DNA of 64,000 bases from Limnochorda pilosa. Lineage in GTDB: Bacteria; Bacillota; Limnochordia; Limnochordales; Limnochordaceae. Positions 25,663 to 33,940 of this stretch are shown here, in pieces. Each line of letters starts with the position of its first letter. The first letter of the stretch is position 1. The translations under genes were made by a program, and so were the position numbers. The notes under the pieces were generated by a model, which was not told the origin of the DNA, searched no databases, and saw only the letters and a program-made list of their open reading frames with translations. The DNA is taken from the NCBI RefSeq assembly GCF_001544015.1, contig NZ_AP014924.1, forward strand, positions 2,666,001-2,730,000, given 5' to 3'.

Positions 25663-26451
25663 GTGTGGTACTACACCAAGAAGCTGGAGCATCCCGTCCG
25701 GGTCGAGCGGTCCGACCCGCGCATGGCCAAGCTGATCCTCTCCCAGTATGGGGGGCCCCAGGGGGAGCTGGCCGCGGCCACCCGGTACCTCACCCACCGC
25801 TTCACCATGCCCGAGCCCCGCGCCCGGGCCACCCTCATCGACATCGGCACCGAGGAGTTCGCCCACCTGGAGGTGCTGGGCGAGCTCTTCGAGCAGCTCA
25901 TCGACGGCGTCCCTCTCTCGGAGTTGAGGCGGGCCGGTCTGGACACCTACTACGTGGAGCACGGGCGCCAGCCCTTTTACGTCAACTCGGACGGGGTCCC
26001 CTTCACCGAGGCGTACGTGAACGCCACGGGCGACCCCATCGCCAACATGCATGAGGACATCGCCGCCGAGGAACGGGCCCGGGCCGTCTACGAGCACCTC
26101 ATCGCCATGACCGACGACGTCCACGTGAAGGAGGCCCTCCGCTTCCTGTGGAGCCGGGAGGTGGTCCACGCGGACCGCTTTCGCGAGTCGCTCCAGCGGG
26201 TGACGGACTACCTGAACGAACGGCGCGTCATCCGGGTCGGCGAGTACTACGAGCGTTCTAACCGCCTGGGACGGCTGACCTGGAGGGTGGACGAGATCCG
26301 GCAGCCCAGGCCCACCGGGGGTCAGGAACTCCGCTCCCAGCAGGCCCCCGAGGCCGAGCCGGGCCGCGGCGGCCCGCCCGGCGAGATCGGTCCGGCGGAA
26401 GGTGAAGCGATGCCCGAATCCCAGGAACCAGAGGCCGGCACAGCCCTGTGA
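25663..26451 (+). CDS. cotJC: Spore coat protein CotJC (manganese catalase family)
   Basis: Ferritin-like di-manganese protein. The ligand helices are visible: Glu35 in GPQGELAAATRYL, Glu65/His68 in IGTEEFAHLEV, the AAEERARAVYEHL helix, and REVVHADRF. These are the catalase-type Glu/His ligands, so peroxide removal in the coat is plausible. 262 aa: the family core ends near residue 190 and about 70 extra Pro/Glu-rich residues follow. GTG 25663 with AAAGGAGG at 9 nt. Confidence 0.93.
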   Translation: MWYYTKKLEHPVRVERSDPRMAKLILSQYGGPQGELAAATRYLTHRFTMPEPRARATLIDIGTEEFAHLEVLGELFEQLIDGVPLSELRRAGLDTYYVEHGRQPFYVNSDGVPFTEAYVNATGDPIANMHEDIAAEERARAVYEHLIAMTDDVHVKEALRFLWSREVVHADRFRESLQRVTDYLNERRVIRVGEYYERSNRLGRLTWRVDEIRQPRPTGGQELRSQQAPEAEPGRGGPPGEIGPAEGEAMPESQEPEAGTAL

Positions 26452-26618
26452 CCCCTCCTTCCCGGGCCCGGCGAGCGCGGGAGCGGGCGGGTTCGCCTCG
26501 CTCCTTGCGCCTCGCCGCGCCCGCCCGGGCGTGCTAGAATGTTAGGGCAGTCCCAACCCCCTTTTCGTCCTGGAGGTGGCCCCCTACGTCCGACGCGGTC
26601 CCAGCGGGGGACGCCCTG

Positions 26619-27590
26619 GTGGAGCAGGCCCGCCGTGAGGGCTTCAGGGTTCCCCCGCCGTCCAAGGTTTCCGTCCCCCTGATCGACGTGCACACCCACG
26701 CCTTCCCCGACCGGCCTTCCCACGAGCTCGCGGAGGCCGCCCGCCTCTACGGGGTGGAGCGGGTCGTGGCCCTGGCCTCGCTGGAGCAGAGCGTGGGCGT
26801 ACGGGATGGCTTTCCTGATCTCTTCCTTCCTGGCCCCATGCTGGACTACAGCCACTGGCAGGATCCGGAGCGCTTCGCCGCGACCAACGTGGAGGTGGTC
26901 CGCCGAGCCGCCCGGGAGGGCGCCCCGCTGATCAAGCTCTGGTTCGCCCCGCGCTTTCGCGACCGGGTGGCCATGGCCCTGGACGACCCGCGCCTGGACC
27001 CGATCTTCGACGAGATCGGCCGCCAGGGGCTCGCGGTCCTGGTGCACGTCTCGGACCCCGACCTCTGGTTCCAGAAGTACTACGCCGACGCCGCCCGCTA
27101 CGGCACCAAGGCCGACCAGTACCCACCTTTGGAGCGGCGTCTGGAGTCCCACCCGGGCATCGTCTTCATCAGCGCCCACATGGGCGGCGACCCCGAGCAC
27201 CTGGACCACCTGGCGGACCTGATGGAGCGGTACCCCAACTACAACGTGGACACCAGCGCCACCAAGTGGGTCGTGCGCGAGCTGGGACGCAAGCCCGCGG
27301 AAGCCCGGGACTTCTTCCAGGCCCACGCGGACCGGGTTCTCTTCGGCACCGACCAGGTCGTCTACCGGGCCGAGGACGCCGAACCCGACCGGTACCGGGT
27401 GCGCTACTGGGTTCATCGGGTCTTCTGGGAGACAGGGATCCGCGCCCACTCCCCCATCCCGGACGCGGACGCGGAGGGCGAGCCCGAGCTGAACGGCCTG
27501 GACCTGCCGCCCCATGTGCTGGAGAAGGTCTACCAGGGGAACGCCCGGCGCCTCCTGGCCCTGACGCCCCCCGTGCATCGAGTGTGGTGA
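26619..27590 (+). CDS. Amidohydrolase-family (TIM-barrel) metal hydrolase
   Basis: Amidohydrolase_2-type enzyme. It opens with the metal-binding HxH strand (DVHTHAFPD), and has the later His in FISAHMGG and the catalytic Asp in DRVLFGTDQ. Relatives include decarboxylases and hydrolases of lactones or cyclic amides; the substrate is unknown. About 323 aa, typical. GTG 26619 follows GGGGGA by 8 nt; an earlier start is not excluded. Stands alone in a 167-bp gap upstream, convergent with trxB. Confidence 0.8.
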   Translation: MEQARREGFRVPPPSKVSVPLIDVHTHAFPDRPSHELAEAARLYGVERVVALASLEQSVGVRDGFPDLFLPGPMLDYSHWQDPERFAATNVEVVRRAAREGAPLIKLWFAPRFRDRVAMALDDPRLDPIFDEIGRQGLAVLVHVSDPDLWFQKYYADAARYGTKADQYPPLERRLESHPGIVFISAHMGGDPEHLDHLADLMERYPNYNVDTSATKWVVRELGRKPAEARDFFQAHADRVLFGTDQVVYRAEDAEPDRYRVRYWVHRVFWETGIRAHSPIPDADAEGEPELNGLDLPPHVLEKVYQGNARRLLALTPPVHRVW

Positions 27591-27594
27591 CGCC

Positions 27595-27650
27595 GTCCGC
27601 GAGCCCTACCTGTCGCCCCGGTCGAACATCGCCCGGGGCGTTCCGCGGAC
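27595..27650. terminator. Nested hairpin between convergent genes
   Basis: Outer stem GTCCGCG (27595-27601) with CGCGGAC (27644-27650) and inner stem CGCCCCGG (27614-27621) with CCGGGGCG (27633-27640). It spans nearly the whole gap and could serve both strands. Confidence 0.6.
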
Positions 27651-27651
27651 G

Positions 27652-28611
27652 TCAGGCCTGCCGAAGCACCTCGGCGGTGGTCCAATCCTGGAAGGCCGTG
27701 CCCTCCAGGAACCGCTCCACGTCCAGGGCAGCCTGGCAGCCGGAGCCGGCCGCGGTGACCGCCTGCCGGTAGACCGGGTCCGCCACGTCGCCTGCTGCAA
27801 AGACCCCGCGCCTGCTGGTGGCCGTGCCCCGGAAGGTCCGGATGTAGCCTCGCTCGTCCATCTCCACCTGGCCCCGGAAGAGCTCGGTGTTGGGCTTGTG
27901 GCCGATGGCGATGAAGACCCCGTCCGCCGCGCGCTCCTCCACCCGGCCGGTGACCACGTCCCGCAGGCGCACGCCGGTGACGCGGCCCGTGCCGCCGTCC
28001 AAGATCTCTTCGACCACCCGGTTGAAGAGGACGTCCACCTTGGGGTTCTCCGCGGCCCGCTGCTGCATGATCTTGGAGGCCCGGAAACGATCGCGCCGGT
28101 GGACCACGTGAACGATGCGGGCGTACCGGGTAAGGAAGAGGGTCTCCTCCAGGGCCGAGTCGCCGCCGCCCACCACGAAGAGCTCCTTCTCGGGGAAGAA
28201 GGCGCCGTCGCAGGTGGCGCAGGTGGAGACGCCCCGCCCGATGAGGCGCCGCTCGGACTCCAGGCCCAGGAGCCTCGCGGAGGCGCCCGTGGCCACGATG
28301 ACCGCACGGGCCTCGTGGACCTGGCCCTCAGCCTCCACCTTCAGCGGATACGAGGTGAAGTCGACCCGATCCACCCGGGCGAAGCGGATCTCGGCACCGA
28401 ACCGGCTTGCCTGGCGCTCCATGGCCTCCATCAGCTCGGGTCCCAGGATGCCCTCGGGGAAACCCGGGTAGTTCTCCACCTCGGTGGTGGTGGTGAGCTG
28501 CCCGCCCGGCTCGTCGCCCTGGAAGACGAGCGGGTGCATCTGGGCGCGCGCCGTGTAGAGCGCCGCGGTATACCCGGCCGGCCCCGAACCGATCACGATG
28601 CAATCGCGCAC
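27652..28611 (-). CDS. trxB: Thioredoxin reductase
   Basis: NADPH-dependent FAD flavoenzyme that reduces thioredoxin. [12 protein letters not shown] (FAD) near the start, redox pair CATC at 131-134, the NADPH motif [10 protein letters not shown], and [24 protein letters not shown] at the FAD end. 319 aa, like E. coli TrxB. I choose GTG 28611 because AGGAGG lies 8 nt upstream and the protein then starts at the usual place; ATG 28641 would add ten residues. A consensus TATAAT lies about 60 bp upstream. Confidence 0.96.
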   Translation of the reverse strand: MRDCIVIGSGPAGYTAALYTARAQMHPLVFQGDEPGGQLTTTTEVENYPGFPEGILGPELMEAMERQASRFGAEIRFARVDRVDFTSYPLKVEAEGQVHEARAVIVATGASARLLGLESERRLIGRGVSTCATCDGAFFPEKELFVVGGGDSALEETLFLTRYARIVHVVHRRDRFRASKIMQQRAAENPKVDVLFNRVVEEILDGGTGRVTGVRLRDVVTGRVEERAADGVFIAIGHKPNTELFRGQVEMDERGYIRTFRGTATSRRGVFAAGDVADPVYRQAVTAAGSGCQAALDVERFLEGTAFQDWTTAEVLRQA

Positions 28612-28671
28612 GAAGATCCCTCCTGGGTCGCGTTGAGCCATGGACCTTCCTTGGTCGAGGGTCCGGCTTCT

Positions 28672-28677
28672 ATTATA
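28672..28677 (-). promoter_or_regulatory. Consensus -10 box of trxB
   Basis: TATAAT on the minus strand, 61 bp before GTG 28611. The -35 is weak. Confidence 0.5.
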
Positions 28678-28750
28678 ACCTGCGCCGGCCAGGGGCGGCC
28701 AGCGACGGAGGCGCGAGCCTTGGGACCGCCGGGCGGCTCCCAGGCCTCTC

Positions 28751-29386
28751 TTACCCCCTCCCGTACCGGCGGAAGGCGCGGTCGTCCTCCTCCTCGTCCC
28801 CTTCGGTTCCACCCCGCTGAAGCGCTGAGATGGGGAAGGATTGGGTCTCCCGCTCCTCCTCCTCGCCTCCCGCCGGGTGGTTCCCGGCTGGGCCGTCCTC
28901 GGGGGTCGGAACCGGCGGACCGCTTGCACTCCCGCCGGCCGGGGCAGGCGCGCCCTGGAGGTACTCGTCGGTGAGGCGGCGCAGCTGGCGCAGGAGCCGG
29001 TCCGCTTCCTCCCGCAACTCCCGCAGCCGTGTCCGCTCCAGGCCCGCCTGCTGGCGGGCCTCTTCCTCGATGCGGGCCGCCCGCTGCCGGGCCTGGTCCA
29101 GGATGAGGCGTGCCTCCCACTGCGCGTTGGAGCGCAACTCCTCCGCGGCCTGGCGCGCCAGCTCCACCGCCTCCCGCACCTCGGGCTCCCCGCCGCCCCG
29201 GCGGGGCTCGGCTGGTTCGGCCTCGGCCGCCCCCGCCCGAGCGCGTGCCGCCTCGGGCGACCGCTCCTTGAAGCTCTTCTCGTACTCCTCGATGAGCCGT
29301 GTCAGGAACTCGTCCACTTCCTGCGGGTCGTATCCCCTGAAGACCCTGCGGAACTCGATCTGGCGAAGCTCACGCGGCGTCAGCAC
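28751..29386 (-). CDS. divIVA: DivIVA-domain cell-division/polarity protein
   Basis: Coiled-coil protein that binds curved membrane at poles and septa. N-terminal domain [27 protein letters not shown] matches DivIVA (the membrane-binding F and R are kept), followed by long coiled coils around 60-140 and a Gly/Pro-rich, acidic tail. 211 aa. GTG 29386. It ends the yggS-sepF-yggT cluster as in Bacillus, though ylmH is missing. Confidence 0.92.
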   Translation of the reverse strand: MLTPRELRQIEFRRVFRGYDPQEVDEFLTRLIEEYEKSFKERSPEAARARAGAAEAEPAEPRRGGGEPEVREAVELARQAAEELRSNAQWEARLILDQARQRAARIEEEARQQAGLERTRLRELREEADRLLRQLRRLTDEYLQGAPAPAGGSASGPPVPTPEDGPAGNHPAGGEEEERETQSFPISALQRGGTEGDEEEDDRAFRRYGRG

Positions 29387-29460
29387 AGACTCCGCCCCCT
29401 TTTCCGATCCCCCGGGCAGAAAGGCCGAATCCTCGCGCCTCGGGTACCGGGGCGCGCCCA

Positions 29461-29724
29461 CTACACCAGCACGGTCAGGAGGAACCGCACCACCAGCTGG
29501 CGGGCCACCTCGATGGCCAGGAAGACCAACACCGGAGAGAAGTCGATCATACCCAGGGGAGGGAGAAGCCCGCGGAAGGGACGCATCACCGGCTCGGTGA
29601 GCCGGTAGAGCCACCGCACCACGGGGTTGTACGGATCGGCGTTCACCCACGAGGTGAAGATGCGCGCGATCAGGATCAACTCGTAGAGCTGGACGACACC
29701 GTTGACCAGCCGGATCAGTCCCAC
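29461..29724 (-). CDS. yggT: YggT-family membrane protein (YlmG-like)
   Basis: 87-residue protein with two hydrophobic helices around DPYNPVVRWLYRLTEPVMRPFRGLLPPLG, the hallmark linker of the YggT family. Implicated in septum or division-related membrane organisation; mechanism unknown. GTG 29724 with GGGGGAG upstream. It lies 12 bp after proC and is cotranscribed with it. Confidence 0.93.
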   Translation of the reverse strand: MGLIRLVNGVVQLYELILIARIFTSWVNADPYNPVVRWLYRLTEPVMRPFRGLLPPLGMIDFSPVLVFLAIEVARQLVVRFLLTVLV

Positions 29725-29736
29725 ACCGTCTCCCCC

Positions 29737-30585
29737 TCAGCTCAACCGGCCGTTGGCGGGCTCTTCCTCGCTACCGCCCGCCGAGAGCTCCTGCGACCGG
29801 CGGGTGGCCGCCCGCACGGCCCCAGCCAGTGCCGCCCGCAGGGCTCGTTCCTCCAGCACCTGGAGGCCTGCAGCCGACGTTCCGCCCGGCGAGGTGACCA
29901 TGTCCCTGAGGACGGCGGGGTGGATGCCCGCCTCCAGCACCAGCCGGGCCGCGCCCAGGCAGGTCTGCGCGGCCAGCTTCACCGCCACGTCCCGAGGCAA
30001 CCCGCAGGCCACGCCCCCGTCGGCCAGGGCGTCGATGACCAGCCCCAGGAAGGCCGGGCCCGAGCCCGAGAGCCCCGTCACCGCATCGAGCAGCGGCTCG
30101 GGCAGCAGGAAGACCTGCCCCACCGCCCCCAGGATGCGGCGGGCCCGCTCCGCCTCGGGATCACCCGCCCACCGGCCGAGGCTGAAACCCGAGGCGGCCT
30201 CCCCCACCAGGCAGGCGACGTTGGGCATCACCCGCACCACGGGGACCCCCTCGGGCAGGTGGCTCTCCAGGAAACGGAGCCGTACGCCGGCGGCGATGGA
30301 GATGACCAGGTGGCCGGTGGTGAGGTCCGGGCCGATCTGGCGGAGCACCCCCTCGATCTGCTGGGGCTTCACCGCCAGGATCAGCACCTGCCCGAAGCGG
30401 GCGGCCTCGCGGTTGTCGGCCGTGACCCCGATGCCGAACCGTTGCCGGATCTCGTCCAGCTTGGACCGGCGTACGTCCGCGGCCATGAGGGTCTCGGCCG
30501 AGACCAGGTCGCGGCCCAACAGGCTTCGGATCAGCGCCTCGCCCATGGCCCCGGCGCCGATGACGCTCACCCTCTGCTCCAGCAC
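29737..30585 (-). CDS. proC: Pyrroline-5-carboxylate reductase
   Basis: Last step of proline synthesis: reduces P5C to proline with NAD(P)H. GAGAMGEALIRSLL (Rossmann) at 10-23, VRVMPNVACLVGEAASGF, and the C-terminal helix bundle with TGLSGSGPAFL and TSPGGTSAAGLQVLE. 282 aa, normal. GTG 30585, with GGAGG about 9 nt upstream. It lies between sepF and yggT, where Bacillus has no gene. Confidence 0.95.
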   Translation of the reverse strand: MLEQRVSVIGAGAMGEALIRSLLGRDLVSAETLMAADVRRSKLDEIRQRFGIGVTADNREAARFGQVLILAVKPQQIEGVLRQIGPDLTTGHLVISIAAGVRLRFLESHLPEGVPVVRVMPNVACLVGEAASGFSLGRWAGDPEAERARRILGAVGQVFLLPEPLLDAVTGLSGSGPAFLGLVIDALADGGVACGLPRDVAVKLAAQTCLGAARLVLEAGIHPAVLRDMVTSPGGTSAAGLQVLEERALRAALAGAVRAATRRSQELSAGGSEEEPANGRLS

Positions 30586-30618
30586 CCTTGCGTCCTCCCC
30601 CGCGGGGCGGGCCGGCGC

Positions 30619-31035
30619 CTAGAAGAGGGACCGGTCTTCCAGCTCCCGCTGCACCAGGTCGATGGTGACGTTGCTGGGGGCGAAGAGGAAGATCCAATCG
30701 CCCACCTTCTGCATCCGGCCGTCGAGCGCGTAGGTGGCGCCGCTCAAGAAGTCGATGATCCGCCGCGCCACCTCTCCCTGGGTGCGTTCCAGGGTGATGA
30801 GCACCGGATGCCGCTGCTTGAGCTGCTCGGCCAGGGATTCCACCTCGTCGAAGCTGGTGGGCTCCGCCACCACCACGTTCATCTGCTGGGAACCCGGGCC
30901 CGGAAGGCTGATCAACCGCCCCCGCCGCCGGTAAGGAACCTCTTCCGGAACGGCACGGGCGGGCTCCGCGCTGGCCGCTTCCTCCTGCTCGATGCCCATG
31001 AACTTCAGCACCCGGTCGAAGAACCCTCGCTCCAC
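30619..31035 (-). CDS. sepF: SepF, FtsZ-interacting membrane anchor
   Basis: Cell-division protein: an amphipathic N-terminal helix (FFDRVLKFMG) that inserts in the membrane, a linker, then the SepF domain (about 60-135) with VVVAEPTSFDEVESLAEQL, ITLERTQGEVARRIIDFLSG and VGDWIFLFAPSNV. 138 aa, family size. GTG 31035 preceded by GGAGG; it begins 4 bp after the yggS stop, so the two are coupled. Confidence 0.95.
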   Translation of the reverse strand: MERGFFDRVLKFMGIEQEEAASAEPARAVPEEVPYRRRGRLISLPGPGSQQMNVVVAEPTSFDEVESLAEQLKQRHPVLITLERTQGEVARRIIDFLSGATYALDGRMQKVGDWIFLFAPSNVTIDLVQRELEDRSLF

Positions 31036-31039
31036 CGGC

Positions 31040-31738
31040 TCACCTCCCCGGGGTTGCGGGGCGGGGGCCCAGCAGGGCCGTGCCCAGGCGCACCATGTTG
31101 GCGCCCTCCTCCACCGCCACCTCGAAATCGTGGCTCATCCCCATGGAGAGCCACGGAAGCGCCAACCCCCATCGATCCCGCAGCCGTTCCCGGAGCTCGC
31201 GCATGCGCCGGAAGACGGGGCGGGCCGCCTCGGGGTCCTCGCCCAGGGGAGCCACGGTCATCAACCCCTGCACCCTCAGCCCCGGCAGATCACCGAGCCG
31301 GCTGAAGAACGCGTCCACCGCCTCAGGCGCCAGGCCGTGCTTCTGAACCTCTCCGCCGGCGTTCACCTCGATCAGGACGGGCACCGTCTTCCCCGCCTGC
31401 GCGCCCCTGCGGCTCACGTCGGCGGCCACCTCCCACCGGTCGATGGCGTCGAGCCAGTCGAAGAGCTCCAGGGCCCACCGAACCTTGTTCCGCTGCAGGG
31501 GACCGATGAGGCGCCAGGTGGCGGGCCGCCGCACCTGCGGCTGCTTGGCCCGGGCCTCCTGCACGCGGTTCTCCCCGATCTGGTCCAGCCCGGCCTCCAG
31601 GACCTCGTCCACCCGGGCGGGCGGATGTCCCTTGGTCACCGCCACCACGACCACCTGCGACGGATCACGGCCCGCCCGGGCCGCGGCCACCTCGATCCGC
31701 GCCCGGACCTGCTGGAGTCTGCTCCCCACGTCCGACAC
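31040..31738 (-). CDS. yggS: PLP-homeostasis protein YggS/PROSC
   Basis: Single-barrel PLP-binding protein controlling pyridoxal phosphate and amino/keto-acid balance. PLP lysine is Lys36 in VVAVTKGHP; IGENRVQEA, HLIGPLQ-like RLIGPLQRNK, and LSMGMSHDFEVAVEEGANMVRLGTALLG complete the fold. 232 aa. GTG 31738 with GGGAGG at 9 nt. Sits upstream of sepF as in the Bacillus ylmE-ylmF order. Confidence 0.95.
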   Translation of the reverse strand: MSDVGSRLQQVRARIEVAAARAGRDPSQVVVVAVTKGHPPARVDEVLEAGLDQIGENRVQEARAKQPQVRRPATWRLIGPLQRNKVRWALELFDWLDAIDRWEVAADVSRRGAQAGKTVPVLIEVNAGGEVQKHGLAPEAVDAFFSRLGDLPGLRVQGLMTVAPLGEDPEAARPVFRRMRELRERLRDRWGLALPWLSMGMSHDFEVAVEEGANMVRLGTALLGPRPATPGR

Positions 31739-31777
31739 GGGCGGAGCCTCCCCACCGGCTAAGGGTTCCGTCCCACC

Positions 31778-33025
31778 TCAGCGTTCTCCTGCCGGCGCCG
31801 CACCGGCCGCCTCTTCCCCCAGGAGCCCTGGGTTGACCACCACCCGGCTGCCCTCCGCCACCCCCGAGACCGCCGCCCACGCCGCGTCGTGCCCCTTCAC
31901 CTGCACCCCGGTGAAGAGGCGCCCGCCTTCGGCCTCCACCAGCACGCCCGTCGCCTCGCCCCGACGGATGAGGGCGCTGGTGGGAACCACGACCCCCTCG
32001 TGCCGGTCCAGGATCAGCGCTCCCCGGGTGCGACGGCGGTCCAGCAGCGCGTCGGGCACCGCGTCCAGCTCCAGGAGGACGCCGCTCTCGTCCCCGAAGA
32101 AGCGCACCTCCCGCACCGCCGCGGCGACCCGCTCGGCCCCCTCGGCCTGGAAGAGGAGCTTGCGGCCCACCTGGAGCCCGTGCCCGCTGGGGAGGAAGAC
32201 GTAGACGTGCACCCGCTGGGGGTCCACCAGGCGGGCCACGGGCTGCCCGGCCACCACCCGGTCGCCTGTCGCCGCGGATCGCTCCTGCACCCGAAGGCCC
32301 CGCAGGTAGCCCGGGGCGAGATCCAGCACCTGCTCCGGGGTGAGGATCTCCTCGAGCCCGTCCACCCGGAGCTCGAACCGCCCCGCCTCAGGGGCGCGGA
32401 TGACGTCGGTGGCCGAGGCGAGCCGGGCCTCAACCTGGGCCCGCCGCTCCAGGAGGCGCTCCCGGTCGGCCTCTGCCTGGGCGCGACGCGCCTCCAGCTC
32501 GGCCCGTCGCTCACCCTGCTCGGCCCGGATCTGCTCCCGCAGGTCCAGCAGGGCCTTCAACTCCTCCTCCCGATCAAAGCTGAGCGCGAAGGCGATCTGG
32601 TTGCCCAGGGACTCCTCCTGCTGCTGGATCTCGGCCGAGAGCGCGGCCTCCTCCCGGCCCAGGGATTCCAGGTCCCGCCGCGCCCGGTCGATCCCCGCCC
32701 GGATCTGCTCCAGCTCCTGGCCGAGGCCCGCCCGCTCGATACGGTCCACCACCTCGGCCAGGACCGTGGAGCGGGGAACGTGCTCGCCCGGCCGCGCCAG
32801 CGGCACCAAGTAGCCGCTGGCCGGCGACCGGAGCACCCACTCCCGCCGCAGGACCCACGCGTCCACCCCCACCCGCTGCTCGACCGCGCCCTTCTCGGCG
32901 GGGACGCTCCGCACCAGCGCCTCCCGCGCCCAGCGCACGCCGGCGCGGCCCGTCCACACCAGGAAGGCCAGCAAGAGCGCCGCGGCCCCCAGGACGACCG
33001 CAAGGCGCGCCCAGCTGCGCCTCAT
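31778..33025 (-). CDS. HlyD-like membrane-fusion/adaptor protein
   Basis: One N-terminal transmembrane helix (LAVVLGAAALLLAFLVW) and a periplasm-facing body of HlyD layout: lipoyl-like strands (SPASGYLVPLARPGEHVPRSTVLAEV), a coiled coil of about 100 residues (roughly 85-185, Glu/Arg/Ala-rich), then the returning strand (VIRAPEAGRFELRVDG) and a beta-barrel domain. 415 aa. Adaptors of this kind link an inner-membrane pump to an outer-membrane or cell-surface partner, but no pump lies beside it. Starts in ATGA overlap with uppP. Confidence 0.78.
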   Translation of the reverse strand: MRRSWARLAVVLGAAALLLAFLVWTGRAGVRWAREALVRSVPAEKGAVEQRVGVDAWVLRREWVLRSPASGYLVPLARPGEHVPRSTVLAEVVDRIERAGLGQELEQIRAGIDRARRDLESLGREEAALSAEIQQQEESLGNQIAFALSFDREEELKALLDLREQIRAEQGERRAELEARRAQAEADRERLLERRAQVEARLASATDVIRAPEAGRFELRVDGLEEILTPEQVLDLAPGYLRGLRVQERSAATGDRVVAGQPVARLVDPQRVHVYVFLPSGHGLQVGRKLLFQAEGAERVAAAVREVRFFGDESGVLLELDAVPDALLDRRRTRGALILDRHEGVVVPTSALIRRGEATGVLVEAEGGRLFTGVQVKGHDAAWAAVSGVAEGSRVVVNPGLLGEEAAGAAPAGER

Positions 33026-33846
33026 CTCAGGAGCACCCAGGCGCCCACCGCCCACGTGTAGAGGGTGAAGAGCCAGAGCCGGCCCTGCCGCACCACCTGA
33101 AGGAGCAGGTGGATGGCTGCATACCCCGAGAGGGCCGCGGCCGCGGCGCCCACCAGGAGCGAACCCTCCAGGGGCGCCCCTGTGCGGGCCAGGTCGGCCA
33201 GGGTGAGGAGGAAGGCGCCGCCGATGGCGGGGATGGCCATGATGAAGGCGAAGTTGGCCGCATCCACCCGGCCCACGCCGCTCAGCAGGCCGGCGCTCAG
33301 GGTGGTGCCCGAGCGGGAGAGCCCCGGTACGATGGCCAGCGCCTGCCCCACCCCCATGGCCAGCGAGCGGGCGGGGGTGACGCCGCCCGAGCGGTCGCCG
33401 CCGGCACGCTCGGGGGCGCGCCCGAGCCGCTCGGCCACGAGCAGCACGGCCCCCGTGGCCAGGAGCATCCAGCCCACCAGGCGCACCGAGCCGAAGAGCC
33501 CCTCGATCCGAGGCTCGAGCCAGAGGCCCGCCACGCCCGCCGGCACCGTGGCCAGCGCCACCAGGCCCAGAAGGCGGAGGTCCTCACGGGCCGTCGTGCC
33601 GTTGAGCCGGCCTGCGGCCCACGCGGGAAGGGCCCCCGCGCCCCGCAGCAGTCGCACCACTTCCCGGCGGTAGACCACCAGCAGGGCCAGCAGGGTGCCG
33701 AAGTGGGCGAAGACCTCGAAGGTGATCCCCTGGTCGTGCACGCCCAGCAGAGCCTGGGCCAGCACCAGGTGGCCCGAGCTCGAAACGGGCAGGAACTCGG
33801 TGAGGCCCTGGACCACACCGAGGAGTGCCGCGTCCAGCGGCGTCAT
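33022..33846 (-). CDS. uppP: Undecaprenyl-diphosphatase (UppP/BacA)
   Basis: Recycles the lipid carrier for peptidoglycan and teichoic acid synthesis. GLTEFLPVSSSGHLVLAQ near the start and PGLSRSGTTLSAGLL in the second half are the catalytic BacA motifs (Glu/His and Ser-Arg-Ser). About eight helices, 274 aa. ATG 33846 has GGAGG about 10 nt upstream. Adjoins the HlyD-like gene. Confidence 0.96.
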   Translation of the reverse strand: MTPLDAALLGVVQGLTEFLPVSSSGHLVLAQALLGVHDQGITFEVFAHFGTLLALLVVYRREVVRLLRGAGALPAWAAGRLNGTTAREDLRLLGLVALATVPAGVAGLWLEPRIEGLFGSVRLVGWMLLATGAVLLVAERLGRAPERAGGDRSGGVTPARSLAMGVGQALAIVPGLSRSGTTLSAGLLSGVGRVDAANFAFIMAIPAIGGAFLLTLADLARTGAPLEGSLLVGAAAAALSGYAAIHLLLQVVRQGRLWLFTLYTWAVGAWVLLR

Positions 33847-33940
33847 GAAGCCATCGCCTCCGGGAAGGGGTGTCGCTGCACGAATTCCCCCCGGAGGGCC
33901 TTATCCCTGCCACAAGGCCGGGAGCCGGCGGCGCCCCGCG
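33847..33940 (-). terminator. Inverted repeat between ypeB and uppP
   Basis: CTCCGGG near 33857 and CCCGGAG near 33891 can pair around a 27-nt loop in the 94-bp gap. Weak, long-loop structure; no other feature seen here. Confidence 0.25.
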
